A stretch of DNA of 64,000 nt, taken from the NCBI GenBank assembly GCA_902560805.1, contig CACENW010000002.1, positions 132,128-196,127 of the forward strand, written 5' to 3'. The notes under the pieces are model-generated. The model saw nothing but the letters and a program-made list of their open reading frames with translations, was not told the origin of the DNA and did no database searches. The DNA is from an uncultured Pelagibacteraceae bacterium (GTDB lineage: Bacteria > Pseudomonadota > Alphaproteobacteria > Pelagibacterales > Pelagibacteraceae). Positions 34,552 through 44,335 of this stretch are shown in pieces. Position numbers and translations under genes: made by a program. Within the stretch, counting starts at the first letter, position 1; every line of letters starts with the position of its first letter.

Positions 34552-36767
34552 TAAATTGATCTTTCTGTAGATGTAACACTAAATGCCTCTATTGTGTCGT
34601 TTTTTTGGAAATCCATATAATCTTTAACGGTAATTCCACATTCTTGACCATCACTAACCTGTTTTACTTGGTTTTTTTCTCTAAAAATTGTTGAAACTTT
34701 TCCCGTATAAATAATTGCACCATCTCTAATAATTCTTACATCAGAATTACTGTTTATTTCGCCTTCTGTAATTTTTGAACCTGCAACTTTTCCAGCACCT
34801 GAAACTTTGAATATCTCGAGAATTTGTGCTGTCCCAGTAATTGTTTCTTGAACATCTGGAGATAATAGTCCAGACATTTTTTGCTTAACATAATCCAACA
34901 CCTCATAAATTATATTATAAGAAGAAATTTTTATTTTTTCATTTTCAGCAAGTTTTTTAGCCTCTTTGCTTGGTTTAACATTAAAGGCTATGAGGACAGC
35001 ATTAGATGCTTTAGCCAATGTAACATCAGTTTCGGTTACCATTCCAATATCTGCTAAAATTATTTTTGGCTTAACTTCTTCATGTTTAATTTGAGCAATT
35101 GCATTTTTGATAGCCTCTGAAGATCCTTGTACATCAGATTTAATGATTAGATTCAATTCTTCAGAAGACTTATCTGAAAAAGCAGAATCTTGTGTCGCAA
35201 AAGTTAATGGGTTCTTTCCATCTTTACTCTCTTGAGCTCTATTTTCACTCAAAGTTTTAGCTTCTTTTTCAGTTTCCAAAACAATAAAATCATCTCCAGC
35301 TTTAGCAGCACCATTTATACCTAAAACTTCTACAGGAGTTGACGGTGGAGCTTCGCTAATATTTTGACCTTTATCATTAATAATTGCTCTAACCTTTCCC
35401 CATTTTAAACCACTTACAAAAAAGTCACCCTTTTTAAGAGTACCTGTTGTTACAATAATATTTGCAACTGGTCCTCTTCCAACATCTATTTTTGATTCTA
35501 ATACAATCCCTGTGGCTTTAGATTCATAATCAGTTTTAAGATCTAAAATTTCAGCTTGTAAAATAATAGACTCAACTAACTTATCTAAATTTTGTTTAGT
35601 TTTTGTAGAAACTTCAACCATTAAGGTATCTCCAGATAGGTCTTCTGCTATTAACTCATGTTCAAGTAATTGGTTTTTAATTTTCTGTGGATCAGCTTCA
35701 GGAAGATCACACTTATTTATAGCAACTACGATTGGAACATTCGCAGCTTTTGCATGTTTTATAGATTCGACTGTTTGTGGCTTTACCCCGTCATCAGCTG
35801 CTACAACCAAAACAATCACATCTGTTAATTTTGATCCTCTAGCTCTCATTTCTGTAAAAGCTGCGTGACCTGGAGTATCTATAAAAGTTAATTTATTATT
35901 TTGACTTTCAATTTGGTATGCTCCTATATGCTGAGTAATTCCACCAAACTCTCCTGAAACAACATTTGCACTTCTCAAAACATCTAAAACAGAAGTTTTA
36001 CCATGATCAACATGGCCCATTACCGTAACAATAGGTGGTCTATTTTTTAAATTTTCTACTCTAGTAGCTTTTATTTTTTGAATTATTTCCTCTGCTTTTT
36101 CTTCTCTTATTGGATTATGTCCAAATTCCTTAACTAAAAATTCAGCTGTATCAGCAGCTAAAGTTTGATTAATTGTTACAGTCACTCCCATTCCAAATAA
36201 ATATTTAATTACATTGCTAGACTGCTCCGCCATTCTATTGGCTAACTCTCTAACAGTTATTGCTTCTGGAATATTTATGTCTCTTTTTACTGGTTTTGAA
36301 TTTTCCTGTGTCTCTTCTTTGGAAGAGTTTTTTATTTCTTTTTGTCGAGCTCTTTTAACTGATGCTAAACTTCTTTCTCTTGCTTCTATTTCATCACTTA
36401 ATGCTCTGGAAACAGTTAATTTTAATTCTCTTTTTTTTGTTCCACCTTTTAATGTTTTTTTATCTTTTTCACTATCTCCTTTAAGTCTTTTAGTAGCTCT
36501 TTGCTCTGCCAATTTCCTTCTTTCAAAATCGCTTGTAATTGGAGGAGATTTTGGTGCAAAAGAAGGTTTTAAAGGTGCACCTCTATTAAATGAAGTAGTA
36601 GATTTTGGTTTTCCTGCACCAGGTCTAAAAGATCCAGCTCTATTAGTAAATTTACCACCTTGTTTTTCAATTACTCTAGAATTTTTTCCTTGAGTTTTTG
36701 CTATCTCAATATTTCTTATAGATTTCTTTGCAGAGCCGGATATTGTTAATTTTGTTTTTTTCTCCAT
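34551..36767 (-). CDS. infB: Translation initiation factor IF-2
   Basis: 738 residues. A basic, low-complexity N-terminal region (about 1-160) precedes the IF2 N-domain (ITVRELANRMAEQSSNVIKYLF). The G domain has GHVDHGKTSVLDVLR, GGITQHIGAY, DTPGHAAFTEMRARG and NKCDLPEA. The C-terminal domains end in VKDYMDFQKNDTIEAF. IF-2 places initiator tRNA on the 30S subunit and hydrolyses GTP on joining. It is 10 bases after nusA; the small YlxR gene often found between them is absent. Confidence 0.96.
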   Translation of the reverse strand: MEKKTKLTISGSAKKSIRNIEIAKTQGKNSRVIEKQGGKFTNRAGSFRPGAGKPKSTTSFNRGAPLKPSFAPKSPPITSDFERRKLAEQRATKRLKGDSEKDKKTLKGGTKKRELKLTVSRALSDEIEARERSLASVKRARQKEIKNSSKEETQENSKPVKRDINIPEAITVRELANRMAEQSSNVIKYLFGMGVTVTINQTLAADTAEFLVKEFGHNPIREEKAEEIIQKIKATRVENLKNRPPIVTVMGHVDHGKTSVLDVLRSANVVSGEFGGITQHIGAYQIESQNNKLTFIDTPGHAAFTEMRARGSKLTDVIVLVVAADDGVKPQTVESIKHAKAANVPIVVAINKCDLPEADPQKIKNQLLEHELIAEDLSGDTLMVEVSTKTKQNLDKLVESIILQAEILDLKTDYESKATGIVLESKIDVGRGPVANIIVTTGTLKKGDFFVSGLKWGKVRAIINDKGQNISEAPPSTPVEVLGINGAAKAGDDFIVLETEKEAKTLSENRAQESKDGKNPLTFATQDSAFSDKSSEELNLIIKSDVQGSSEAIKNAIAQIKHEEVKPKIILADIGMVTETDVTLAKASNAVLIAFNVKPSKEAKKLAENEKIKISSYNIIYEVLDYVKQKMSGLLSPDVQETITGTAQILEIFKVSGAGKVAGSKITEGEINSNSDVRIIRDGAIIYTGKVSTIFREKNQVKQVSDGQECGITVKDYMDFQKNDTIEAFSVTSTERSI

Positions 36768-36777
36768 TGCTCATCTC

Positions 36778-38331
36778 TCAATCTTTATAAATTATATTTC
36801 TAGCAGACATAATAAGTTCATCTGCCTCTTCTTTTGATAGAGCAAAATCCTCTAGATAACCTTGAATTTTAACTCTCTCTCCTTTAACTACATCATAGCC
36901 ACCAGTAAGTTCATCAGATGCAAGATCTGCAAAATCTTCTAATGTTAATATTTTTTGTTCACCAAGTGTAACCAACATTCCTGGTGTAAGACCTTTAAGG
37001 TTAATAAGAACATCTTGTAGACCAAGCTCTTTAATTCTTTCAGATATATCTTCTTGATCTTTTTGATGAAACTCTTTTGCTCTTTCAATTAATGCAATAG
37101 CTGTTTCCTCCTCAATTCCTTCTATTTTAGTTAAATTTTCTGGCAAGCTATCTTTAATATCATCAATTGTTGAGAAACCTTCAGCAACTAATAACTGACC
37201 TAACGTTTCGTCTAATTCTAAATTTTTAACAAAGTTATCTGTCTTTTCTTTAAACTCTAATTGTCTTCTCTCTGAGTCTTCCGCATCAGTCATAATATTA
37301 ATTTCATAATTTAACAACTTAGTTGCCAATCTTACATTTTGACCTCTTCGACCAATCGCTTTACTCAGATTTTCTTCAGTTAGGATTACATCAAGTTTTT
37401 TTCTTTCTACATCAACATTCACTCTTTGAACTTCTGCAGGCGACAAAGCATTTGATACTAATATTGCAGCATCCTCCGACCAATTCACAATATCAATTTT
37501 TTCTCCTTGAAGTTCATTTACAACTGCCTGAACTCTAGAGCCTCTCATACCAACACAAGCTCCTACTGGATCTAAAGATGTATCAACTGCTTTAACACAA
37601 ATTTTTGCTCTACTTCCAGGATCTCTTGAAGAAGATTTAATTTCGATTAGTCCATCATATATTTCTGGCACTTCTTGAACAAAAAGTTTCTCCATAAATT
37701 TTGGGTGAGCTCTAGATAAGAAAATTTGTTGACCTCTTGGCTCTCTTCTTACGTCATAGCAATAAGCTTTTATTCTATCACCAGCTTTAATATTTTCTCT
37801 AGGAATTAACTCATTTTTTTGAATGATTGCTTCTGTTCTTCCTAGATCAACAATAACACTTCCAAATTCTAATCTCTTAACAATACCACTTAAAATTGTA
37901 TCTTTTTTATCAATGAAATCATTAAATTGTCTTTCTCTCTCTGCTTCTCTAACGTTAAAGCTTATAACTTGTTTTGCAGTTTGAGCAGCTATTCTACCAA
38001 AATCAAAAGATGGTAATGGTTGAAGAACTTCATCACCGATTGACTTATCTTTATTGTTTTCATTAAGACTTATTGCATCTTCCAATTTTATTTCTGTATT
38101 TGCATTTTCAGGATTTTCAGAAATAACAAGTTTTCTGAACAATTCTATGTCTCCATTATCTCTATTGATTGAAACTTTAATTTCATTTTCTTGGCCAAAC
38201 TTAGATTTAGCTGCTTTAGCTATTCCTGTTTCCATAGAACTAATTATAAGTTCTTTATCTATCGATTTTTCCAAAGCTACTGCTTCAGCAATTCTTAATA
38301 ATTCTAATTTATCTGCTCTTTTGTTTAACAT
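36778..38331 (-). CDS. nusA: Transcription termination/antitermination factor NusA
   Basis: 517 residues: N-terminal RNA-polymerase domain, S1 domain (ILSGIVKRLEFGSVIVDLG), KH domains (PVGACVGMRGSRVQAVVNEL; AIGRRGQNVRLATKLL) and two C-terminal helix-hairpin-helix acidic repeats (residues about 365-510), as in most proteobacteria. NusA promotes pausing, intrinsic termination and antitermination. Its mRNA leader holds a promoter followed by a terminator-like hairpin, fitting self-limiting control. rimP, usually upstream, is missing here. Confidence 0.96.
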   Translation of the reverse strand: MLNKRADKLELLRIAEAVALEKSIDKELIISSMETGIAKAAKSKFGQENEIKVSINRDNGDIELFRKLVISENPENANTEIKLEDAISLNENNKDKSIGDEVLQPLPSFDFGRIAAQTAKQVISFNVREAERERQFNDFIDKKDTILSGIVKRLEFGSVIVDLGRTEAIIQKNELIPRENIKAGDRIKAYCYDVRREPRGQQIFLSRAHPKFMEKLFVQEVPEIYDGLIEIKSSSRDPGSRAKICVKAVDTSLDPVGACVGMRGSRVQAVVNELQGEKIDIVNWSEDAAILVSNALSPAEVQRVNVDVERKKLDVILTEENLSKAIGRRGQNVRLATKLLNYEINIMTDAEDSERRQLEFKEKTDNFVKNLELDETLGQLLVAEGFSTIDDIKDSLPENLTKIEGIEEETAIALIERAKEFHQKDQEDISERIKELGLQDVLINLKGLTPGMLVTLGEQKILTLEDFADLASDELTGGYDVVKGERVKIQGYLEDFALSKEEADELIMSARNIIYKD

Positions 38332-38341
38332 TTTTTATTTG

Positions 38342-38372
38342 CTCCAAAAAAAAATGGGCCAGAGCCCATTTT
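38342..38372 (-). terminator. Terminator/attenuator between metK and nusA
   Basis: On the minus strand AAAATGGGC, loop TCTG, GCCCATTTT, then a run of nine T in total. The T run ends 10 bases before the nusA ATG and touches its ribosome-binding site (TTGGAGC). It ends the metK transcript but also lies downstream of the predicted nusA promoter (38395-38422), so it may attenuate the nusA operon. Confidence 0.85.
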
Positions 38373-38394
38373 GATAATTCAACAATGTAAAGGC

Positions 38395-38422
38395 AATATA
38401 GTAAAGTTTTTTTTTAATTCAA
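38395..38422 (-). promoter_or_regulatory. Predicted sigma-70 promoter of the nusA-pnp operon
   Basis: On the minus strand TTGAAT (38422-38417), a 16-base spacer and TATATT (38400-38395), with a start near 38388. This lies upstream of the terminator hairpin at 38342-38372. Confidence 0.5.
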
Positions 38423-38428
38423 CTGAAA

Positions 38429-39598
38429 CTATTTAGAAAAAACGTTGATTTTATCAGTTTTTTCCCACGAAAATGATCCATCATCTCCTGGAGTTCTACC
38501 AAAGTGACCATAGGCTGCTGTTTTTTCATATATAGGTCTATTAAGGTTTAACATCTCTCTAATTCCTCTAGGACTGAGATCAAAATTTTCATCAATCTTT
38601 TCAACAACAAATTTGTTTTTATCTAAATCATTATCAAACAAATCAACATAAATTGATAAAGGTTTTGAAACTCCTATTGCATAAGCTAACTGTATCAAAC
38701 ATTTATCTGCTATTTTTGAAGCAACAACATTTTTAGCAATGTATCTTGCTGCATAAGCAGCAGATCTATCTACTTTTGTAGGATCCTTACCTGAAAATGC
38801 TCCTCCTCCATGGGGTGCTGCTCCACCATAGGTATCAACAATAATTTTTCTTCCTGTTAAACCACAGTCCCCATCTGGACCACCTATTACAAAATTACCA
38901 GTTGGGTTTACATAAAACTCTTCCTCATTAAAGTCTTTAAGAAATTTTTCTGGAATTGATTTTAACATATACGGTCTTAATAAATCTCTTACCTGGGCTT
39001 GATTAACATCGGATGAATGTTGAGATGATATAACAACAGACTTTACTTTAGTTGGTTTACCATCAACATATTCGAATGTAACTTGGCTTTTTGAGTCAGG
39101 TTCAATATTTTTTAATTTACCAGATTTTCTATCCTCGGCCATAAGTCTTAAAATTTTATGCGAATAATGAATTGGTGCAGGCATAAACACATCTGTTTCA
39201 TTACATGCATAACCAAACATTATACCTTGGTCTCCGGCACCCTCATCTTTATTTCCGGACGAGTCCACACCCATTGCAATATCAGCGGATTGAGAATGCA
39301 AATGACTTTCTATTTTTGTTGCTTCTTTCCAAGTAAATCCTTCCTGATCATATCCAATATCTTTTATACAATTCCTTACTTTTTCAATTAAATCATCTTT
39401 TTTAATTTCAGGACCTCTTACTTCACCTGCAAGCACAACTTTATTTGTTGTCGTTAAAGTTTCACAAGCAACTCTTGAATAAGGATCTCCAGAAATGTAA
39501 CTATCAACAACCATATCAGAAATTCTATCTGATACTTTATCAGGATGTCCTTCTGAAACTGACTCACTTGTAAATAGGAAATTTTTAATATTACTCAT
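38429..39598 (-). CDS. metK: S-adenosylmethionine synthetase
   Basis: 389 residues. Signatures [14 protein letters not shown] (ATP/Met site His and Asp), [12 protein letters not shown], and the P-loop-like [16 protein letters not shown] are complete. It makes SAM from ATP and methionine. Its start overlaps the end of lnt by 8 bases, so it is in the lnt/ybeY/phoH/miaB chain, not under a separate riboswitch. A terminator follows. Confidence 0.96.
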   Translation of the reverse strand: MSNIKNFLFTSESVSEGHPDKVSDRISDMVVDSYISGDPYSRVACETLTTTNKVVLAGEVRGPEIKKDDLIEKVRNCIKDIGYDQEGFTWKEATKIESHLHSQSADIAMGVDSSGNKDEGAGDQGIMFGYACNETDVFMPAPIHYSHKILRLMAEDRKSGKLKNIEPDSKSQVTFEYVDGKPTKVKSVVISSQHSSDVNQAQVRDLLRPYMLKSIPEKFLKDFNEEEFYVNPTGNFVIGGPDGDCGLTGRKIIVDTYGGAAPHGGGAFSGKDPTKVDRSAAYAARYIAKNVVASKIADKCLIQLAYAIGVSKPLSIYVDLFDNDLDKNKFVVEKIDENFDLSPRGIREMLNLNRPIYEKTAAYGHFGRTPGDDGSFSWEKTDKINVFSK

Positions 39599-41129
39599 TA
39601 TTCACTCTATTAAATGAAAATATTAAAAAAATATACAATAAAATTATTAGGCCAAAAATTTTATTCCCATATTTAGAAAAGATTGTTGGTTGAATTTTTC
39701 TCATTTTAGTAAAATCAATATATCCAACCTCCTTAAAATTAATTTTTTCCTCAACAATACCAATGGGATTTACTACAGCAGCTATTCCATTATTTGCTGA
39801 TCTAATTACATATTTTCCACTCTCAATAGCTCGAAATATACTGTGGACAAAGTGTTGTTCTGGTCCTATTGATTGACCAAACCATCCATCCTCTGAGATA
39901 TTTACTATTATATCAAATTCATCATTTTCATATAATTTCCCAGAATAAATTATCTCATAACAAATTAATGGTAAAAATTTTATGGAAAAACTATTTTGAT
40001 TTAACTCTATAATCTCCCTTTTTTGACCTTTGGAGTAAGACTGATAATTGTTAGTTAAAGATCTGAAACCTATTTTTTTTAATAAACCTTCCATAGGTAA
40101 AAATTCACCAAATGGTACAAGATTTATTTTATTATAATAATTTAATAAATTAAGATTATGATCATAAACAGATAAAGAATTGTAATACTTAATTTGATTA
40201 TTAACTTTTGATTTATTGTTGATTCCTAGGATGAGTAAATGATTTTCGTTAAAACTTTCATTGAATAAATAATCATAACTTTGAATTTGATCCTGAGAAA
40301 TTCCAGGCAATATACCCTCTGGCCAAATGAAAATTGTTTTCTCTTTCTTATTTGGTGAACTAATATTTATAAGATCCTCTATAGTTGATAAAGGCCCCTC
40401 TCCTGAATAAAACCTATCTAAAGAAATATCAGTACCAACTAATCTTATTTTATAATCAAGTTTTTCAACATCACTATTGTAAAAATCCTGCTTATTTGAA
40501 TATCCAAAGAAATAAAATAATAAAAATATTAAAGGTAAAATTAAGCAAAAAATTAAATCTTTTTTGTCATTACGTAAAATGAAGAGTGCAGGACTTAGAA
40601 ACAAAGTTATACAAAATAAGTTGAAAGAATATGTGCCTATTAAAGATGTTATGCTTAGAATTTCTAAATGTTTTGAAAAACTATATGCAATTAAGTTCCA
40701 AGGAAAACCTGATAAAATTGAACCTCTAATAAATTCTAGAAAACCAAAGATTACAGAAAATAATAAAATTGAACTCAAAGTTTTATTTGGTTTAAAGAAA
40801 ATAAACAAATAACAAACAAAACCGTAAAATAACGCAATAAAAGAAGGAACTAAAATTAGAGCAAATGGAATTAAAAATTTAAAGTTTTCATCAAATGTTA
40901 ATGAAATAGAGATCCAATATATATTTGTTAGAAAATATCCAAATCCAAATAACCACCCATAAAAAAAAAATGATTTATGTTTGCTCTCTTTTTTTTTAAT
41001 CAGAAAAATAAAGAATAAGCTAAAGGATAGAAAATTAATTATTAACAAATTGAAGGGTGGTAAACTTAATGAAGTTACTGCTCCAAGAAACAATAAATAA
41101 ACTATATCAATATATAAATTTTTTTTCAA
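39591..41129 (-). CDS. lnt: Apolipoprotein N-acyltransferase
   Basis: 512 residues: about six N-terminal membrane helices and a C-terminal nitrilase domain with the Glu-Lys-Cys triad in [24 protein letters not shown] and LPLICYEII, plus a final helix ([16 protein letters not shown]). It adds the third acyl chain to lipoproteins in the inner membrane. It follows ybeY by one base. The corC/tlyC gene common between them elsewhere is missing. Confidence 0.94.
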   Translation of the reverse strand: MKKNLYIDIVYLLFLGAVTSLSLPPFNLLIINFLSFSLFFIFLIKKKESKHKSFFFYGWLFGFGYFLTNIYWISISLTFDENFKFLIPFALILVPSFIALFYGFVCYLFIFFKPNKTLSSILLFSVIFGFLEFIRGSILSGFPWNLIAYSFSKHLEILSITSLIGTYSFNLFCITLFLSPALFILRNDKKDLIFCLILPLIFLLFYFFGYSNKQDFYNSDVEKLDYKIRLVGTDISLDRFYSGEGPLSTIEDLINISSPNKKEKTIFIWPEGILPGISQDQIQSYDYLFNESFNENHLLILGINNKSKVNNQIKYYNSLSVYDHNLNLLNYYNKINLVPFGEFLPMEGLLKKIGFRSLTNNYQSYSKGQKREIIELNQNSFSIKFLPLICYEIIYSGKLYENDEFDIIVNISEDGWFGQSIGPEQHFVHSIFRAIESGKYVIRSANNGIAAVVNPIGIVEEKINFKEVGYIDFTKMRKIQPTIFSKYGNKIFGLIILLYIFLIFSFNRVNNE

Positions 41130-41130
41130 T

Positions 41131-41592
41131 TTACTTAATTTTTGAGATAACTGATTTAAATATTTTTTCTTCTTCTTTTAACATTTTTAAATAATCTTTA
41201 TTTTTTACATGATCAAATCCTAACAAGTGTAAAAAACCATGAATAAACGTTTTAATTATTTTTTCTTTAAATTGTTTATCTGTTTGTGATTTTGGTTTAT
41301 TCATAAAATTAAAACTAATAATTATATCTCCTAAGTAAGTTTGCTTTGATATTTTTAATATTTTGCTAGATGGGAAAGATAAAATATCAGTAGATTTATT
41401 TTTATTTCTAAATTTTTTATTTAAAATTTTAATTTTTTTATTGTTTGAAAGAAGTAAAGATAAACTTATTTTTTTATTAAAAAATTTATATTTTTTTGGA
41501 AAAGAATTACAAATATTTTTAAAAAAAAAATCTTTTTTATTAAGTTTTTTAGACCAAGCCTTCTCTTCTGAGAAGACGTTTAAATTAATCAT
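41131..41592 (-). CDS. ybeY: Endoribonuclease YbeY
   Basis: 153 residues. The zinc site HGFLHLLGFDH is intact, preceded by LNKKFRNKNKSTDILSFPS and YLGDIIISF. YbeY acts in 16S rRNA 3'-end maturation and 70S quality control. It overlaps phoH by 8 bases, the usual partner. Confidence 0.94.
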   Translation of the reverse strand: MINLNVFSEEKAWSKKLNKKDFFFKNICNSFPKKYKFFNKKISLSLLLSNNKKIKILNKKFRNKNKSTDILSFPSSKILKISKQTYLGDIIISFNFMNKPKSQTDKQFKEKIIKTFIHGFLHLLGFDHVKNKDYLKMLKEEEKIFKSVISKIK

Positions 41593-42580
41593 TTTTAGAG
41601 TAGGCTTTTACAATTTTAGAAACCAGTGGATGTCTAACTACATCTGAATGATCAAAGTCTACAACTGAAATTTCATTTAGATGCCCCAATAATTCTTTAG
41701 ATCTAACTAATCCTGACATACTTTTGTTGGGAAGATCTATCTGAGTAGGATCTCCATTGACTACAATTTTTGAATTTTCACCGATCCTTGTTAAAAACAT
41801 TTTTATTTGTGTATCTGTTGCATTTTGCGCTTCATCTAATATAGCAAAAGAATTTTTGAGTGTTCTGCCTCTCATAAATGCCAGAGGAGCGATTTCGATA
41901 TCGCCAATTTCAATCATTCTTTGTATTTTTTCAAAATCAAATAGGTCGTACAAAGAGTCATATAAAGGTCTTAAATATGGATCTACTTTTTCTTTCATAT
42001 CTCCGGGTAAAAAGCCAAGTCTCTCTCCTGCTTCAACAGCAGGCCTAGATAGAATAATTCTTTCTATTTTTTTTTCTAACAACATAGTCAAACCAACTGC
42101 TACAGCTAAAAAAGTTTTTCCTGTTCCAGCTGGTCCTGCTGAGATTACAATATCACTTTGTCTTAGAGCTCTGACATAGCTTTTTTGTTTTTCGGATCTC
42201 GGAATAATTGATTTTTTTGGTGTTTTTATAATGTCTGTTACATTATTATTTTTAACCTTCTCTTTAATCATAAATTGATCAACTGATGATATAAGATCTT
42301 TATTTTCGATTGAACCATTATTTATAAATTGCTTAGTTAAAAATTGAATTGCATTTTTTATTAATTCATTTTTTTGTGGGTCTGATTTTATCATTATTGA
42401 ATTTCCCCTAGAATACAAACTAGAGTTAGTCATCTTTTCTAATTCTTTTAAATTTTTATTAAATTCTCCGGCAACACCCATGAGTAATTCATTGTTATGA
42501 AATATTACACTTAATGAATTGTTATCTGAGTAAACAAATTTTAGGGTGGTATCGATTTTTTTTTTAATTGTATTATTCAA
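41585..42580 (-). CDS. PhoH-family ATPase (PhoL type)
   Basis: 331 residues. P-loop SAGPAGTGKTFLAVA, then RPAVEAGERLGFLPGDMKEKVDPYLRPLYD and the Walker-B-like FAILDEAQNAT. The N-terminal KH-like part (VIFHNNELLMGVAGEFNKNLKELEK) is typical of the PhoH/YbeZ branch that works with YbeY in RNA metabolism. It lies 3 bases after miaB and overlaps ybeY. Confidence 0.93.
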   Translation of the reverse strand: MNNTIKKKIDTTLKFVYSDNNSLSVIFHNNELLMGVAGEFNKNLKELEKMTNSSLYSRGNSIMIKSDPQKNELIKNAIQFLTKQFINNGSIENKDLISSVDQFMIKEKVKNNNVTDIIKTPKKSIIPRSEKQKSYVRALRQSDIVISAGPAGTGKTFLAVAVGLTMLLEKKIERIILSRPAVEAGERLGFLPGDMKEKVDPYLRPLYDSLYDLFDFEKIQRMIEIGDIEIAPLAFMRGRTLKNSFAILDEAQNATDTQIKMFLTRIGENSKIVVNGDPTQIDLPNKSMSGLVRSKELLGHLNEISVVDFDHSDVVRHPLVSKIVKAYSKND

Positions 42581-42583
42581 AGA

Positions 42584-43909
42584 TTATGCCACCTTTTGAT
42601 CTGGGTTGCTTAACAATTCTCCAAACAATGTAGTTCTATTACTATTTGTAATTTTTACTTTCACAATTTTTCCAATATGTTCTCTTTTACCATTAAAAAT
42701 TACTGATGTCATATATTCAGTTCTGCCAAAAGCTTTGGATTTATCTTCAGTTAAATTTTCAACCAACACATCAATTGTTCTATATTCTAATTTTTTGTTC
42801 ATTTGGGTTTGATTTTCAGATAATAAATTTTGAATAAATTCTAACCTCTTCATTGAAGTTTTTTTATCAATTAAATCTAAACCTTCTGCCTTTGTTCCAG
42901 GCCTTGGACTAAAAATAAATGAGTAAGAATTTATAAAATTAACTTTTTTAATTAAATCGACTGTACTTTGGAAATCTTCATCAGTTTCACCAGGATAACC
43001 AATAATAAAATCACTAGAAAATTCAATTGATTGATTAATTTTTTTCAATTCGTAATAAACTTTTAAATAATGATCTATTTTATGTTTTCTATTCATCAAC
43101 TTTAAAATCCTATCGGATCCACTCTGAACTGGAAGATGGACTAAAGGCATTAACTTTTTAGAGACTTTATATGCTTCCATTAAATCATCAGTCATATCTT
43201 TTGGATGCGAAGTTGTGTATCTAATTCTTTTTACATCTTTAATTTTTTCAATTTCTAAAATCAAATCAGATAGTCTTTTACTATTATCATTGTAAGCATT
43301 TACATTTTGTCCCAAAAGTATGATTTCTTTTGCTCCATTATCTGACAAATAATTTGCCTCCTCAATTATTTGATTGAATGGTCTAGAATATTCTGGTCCA
43401 CGAGTATATGGAACCACACAAAAATGACAAAACTTATCACATCCTTCTTGAATAGTTAAAAAAGACGAAACCTTACCTGCTTCATTCTTTATTTTGCTAA
43501 AATATTTGAATTTTGAAACAGCATCAAAATCTGTTTGTTCAATTTTTTTTCTTTTTTCAATATGATCGAGAATTGTTTCGTTAATCTTATGATAGGCTTG
43601 AGGGCCAATTACTAAATCTATATAAGGCTCACGTTTAAGCATCTCTTGGTTTTCTGCTTGTGCAACACACCCTGCAATTATTACTAATGGTTTTTTTTTG
43701 GCTCTAAAGCTTTTTTTAACTCTTCCTATTTCAGAATAAACTTTTTCTTTTGCTTTATCTCTGATGTGACAAGTGTTCAATAAATAACAGTCAGCTTCTT
43801 CTAGGTTTTCACTTTTTTGATAACCAATTTTCTTTACTGAATCAAAAATTCTATTTGAATCATATTCATTCATTTGGCAACCAAACGTTTTAATGAAAAT
43901 TTTTTGCAT
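42584..43909 (-). CDS. miaB: tRNA-2-methylthio-N6-dimethylallyladenosine synthase
   Basis: 441 residues. The auxiliary cluster cysteines are in TFGCQMNEYDS, LLNTCHIRDKA and IIAGCVAQAE; the radical-SAM motif is EGCDKFCHFCVVPYTRG; a TRAM domain ends the protein (IDVLVENLTED to VIFNGKREHIG). It methylthiolates i6A37 in tRNAs reading codons that begin with U. It follows fur by 6 bases. Confidence 0.96.
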   Translation of the reverse strand: MQKIFIKTFGCQMNEYDSNRIFDSVKKIGYQKSENLEEADCYLLNTCHIRDKAKEKVYSEIGRVKKSFRAKKKPLVIIAGCVAQAENQEMLKREPYIDLVIGPQAYHKINETILDHIEKRKKIEQTDFDAVSKFKYFSKIKNEAGKVSSFLTIQEGCDKFCHFCVVPYTRGPEYSRPFNQIIEEANYLSDNGAKEIILLGQNVNAYNDNSKRLSDLILEIEKIKDVKRIRYTTSHPKDMTDDLMEAYKVSKKLMPLVHLPVQSGSDRILKLMNRKHKIDHYLKVYYELKKINQSIEFSSDFIIGYPGETDEDFQSTVDLIKKVNFINSYSFIFSPRPGTKAEGLDLIDKKTSMKRLEFIQNLLSENQTQMNKKLEYRTIDVLVENLTEDKSKAFGRTEYMTSVIFNGKREHIGKIVKVKITNSNRTTLFGELLSNPDQKVA

Positions 43910-43915
43910 TTTAAT

Positions 43916-44326
43916 TTAGGATTTTTTTTTTATCCCATAAAGTTCAAGCTTATGGTCAACTAAAGTGTACCCATATTTGTCTGCTACTTTTTTTTGAAGT
44001 TTTTCGATTTCTTCATCAACAAATTCTATTATTTCACCTGACTTCACATCTATTAAATGGTCATGATGTCCTTCGTTTAGCTCTTCATATCTAGCTTTTC
44101 CACCTTTAAACTCATGCTTTGTAAGTATTCCAGACTCTTCAAATAATTTTACTGTTCTGTAGACGGTAGCAATACTTATTTTATTATCTATCTTTGAAAC
44201 TCTATTGTAAAGTTCATCAACATCAGGATGATCAGTAGACTGGGACATGACCTGAGCAATTATTTTTCTCTGATCTGTTAATTTCACACCTTTCGCTAAA
44301 CATTTTTGTTCAATTGTTTCAGACAT
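43916..44326 (-). CDS. fur: Fur-family regulator (Fur/Mur)
   Basis: 136 residues. The winged helix (KLTDQRKIIAQVMSQSTDHPDVDELYNRVSKID) and the metal site HEFKGGKARYEELNEGHHDHLIDVKSGEIIEF are typical. It lacks the CxxC zinc pairs of enteric Fur, as is common in alphaproteobacterial Fur/Mur. In this class it may sense manganese or iron; which is unclear. It is the second Fur-family gene here besides irr. It sits 9 bases after tsaB; rimI, usually between, is absent. Confidence 0.88.
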   Translation of the reverse strand: MSETIEQKCLAKGVKLTDQRKIIAQVMSQSTDHPDVDELYNRVSKIDNKISIATVYRTVKLFEESGILTKHEFKGGKARYEELNEGHHDHLIDVKSGEIIEFVDEEIEKLQKKVADKYGYTLVDHKLELYGIKKKS

Positions 44327-44335
44327 AATTTAATT

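Noticed and set aside
38332..38428. SAM riboswitch for metK or SAM-II/SAM-V type element
   Set aside because: metK begins inside lnt, so there is no leader for a riboswitch. The hairpin in this gap is downstream of metK and fits a terminator.
40564..40812. Plus-strand open frame inside lnt
   Set aside because: Antisense to lnt membrane helices, Lys/Ile-rich without any domain; coincidental in A/T-rich sequence.
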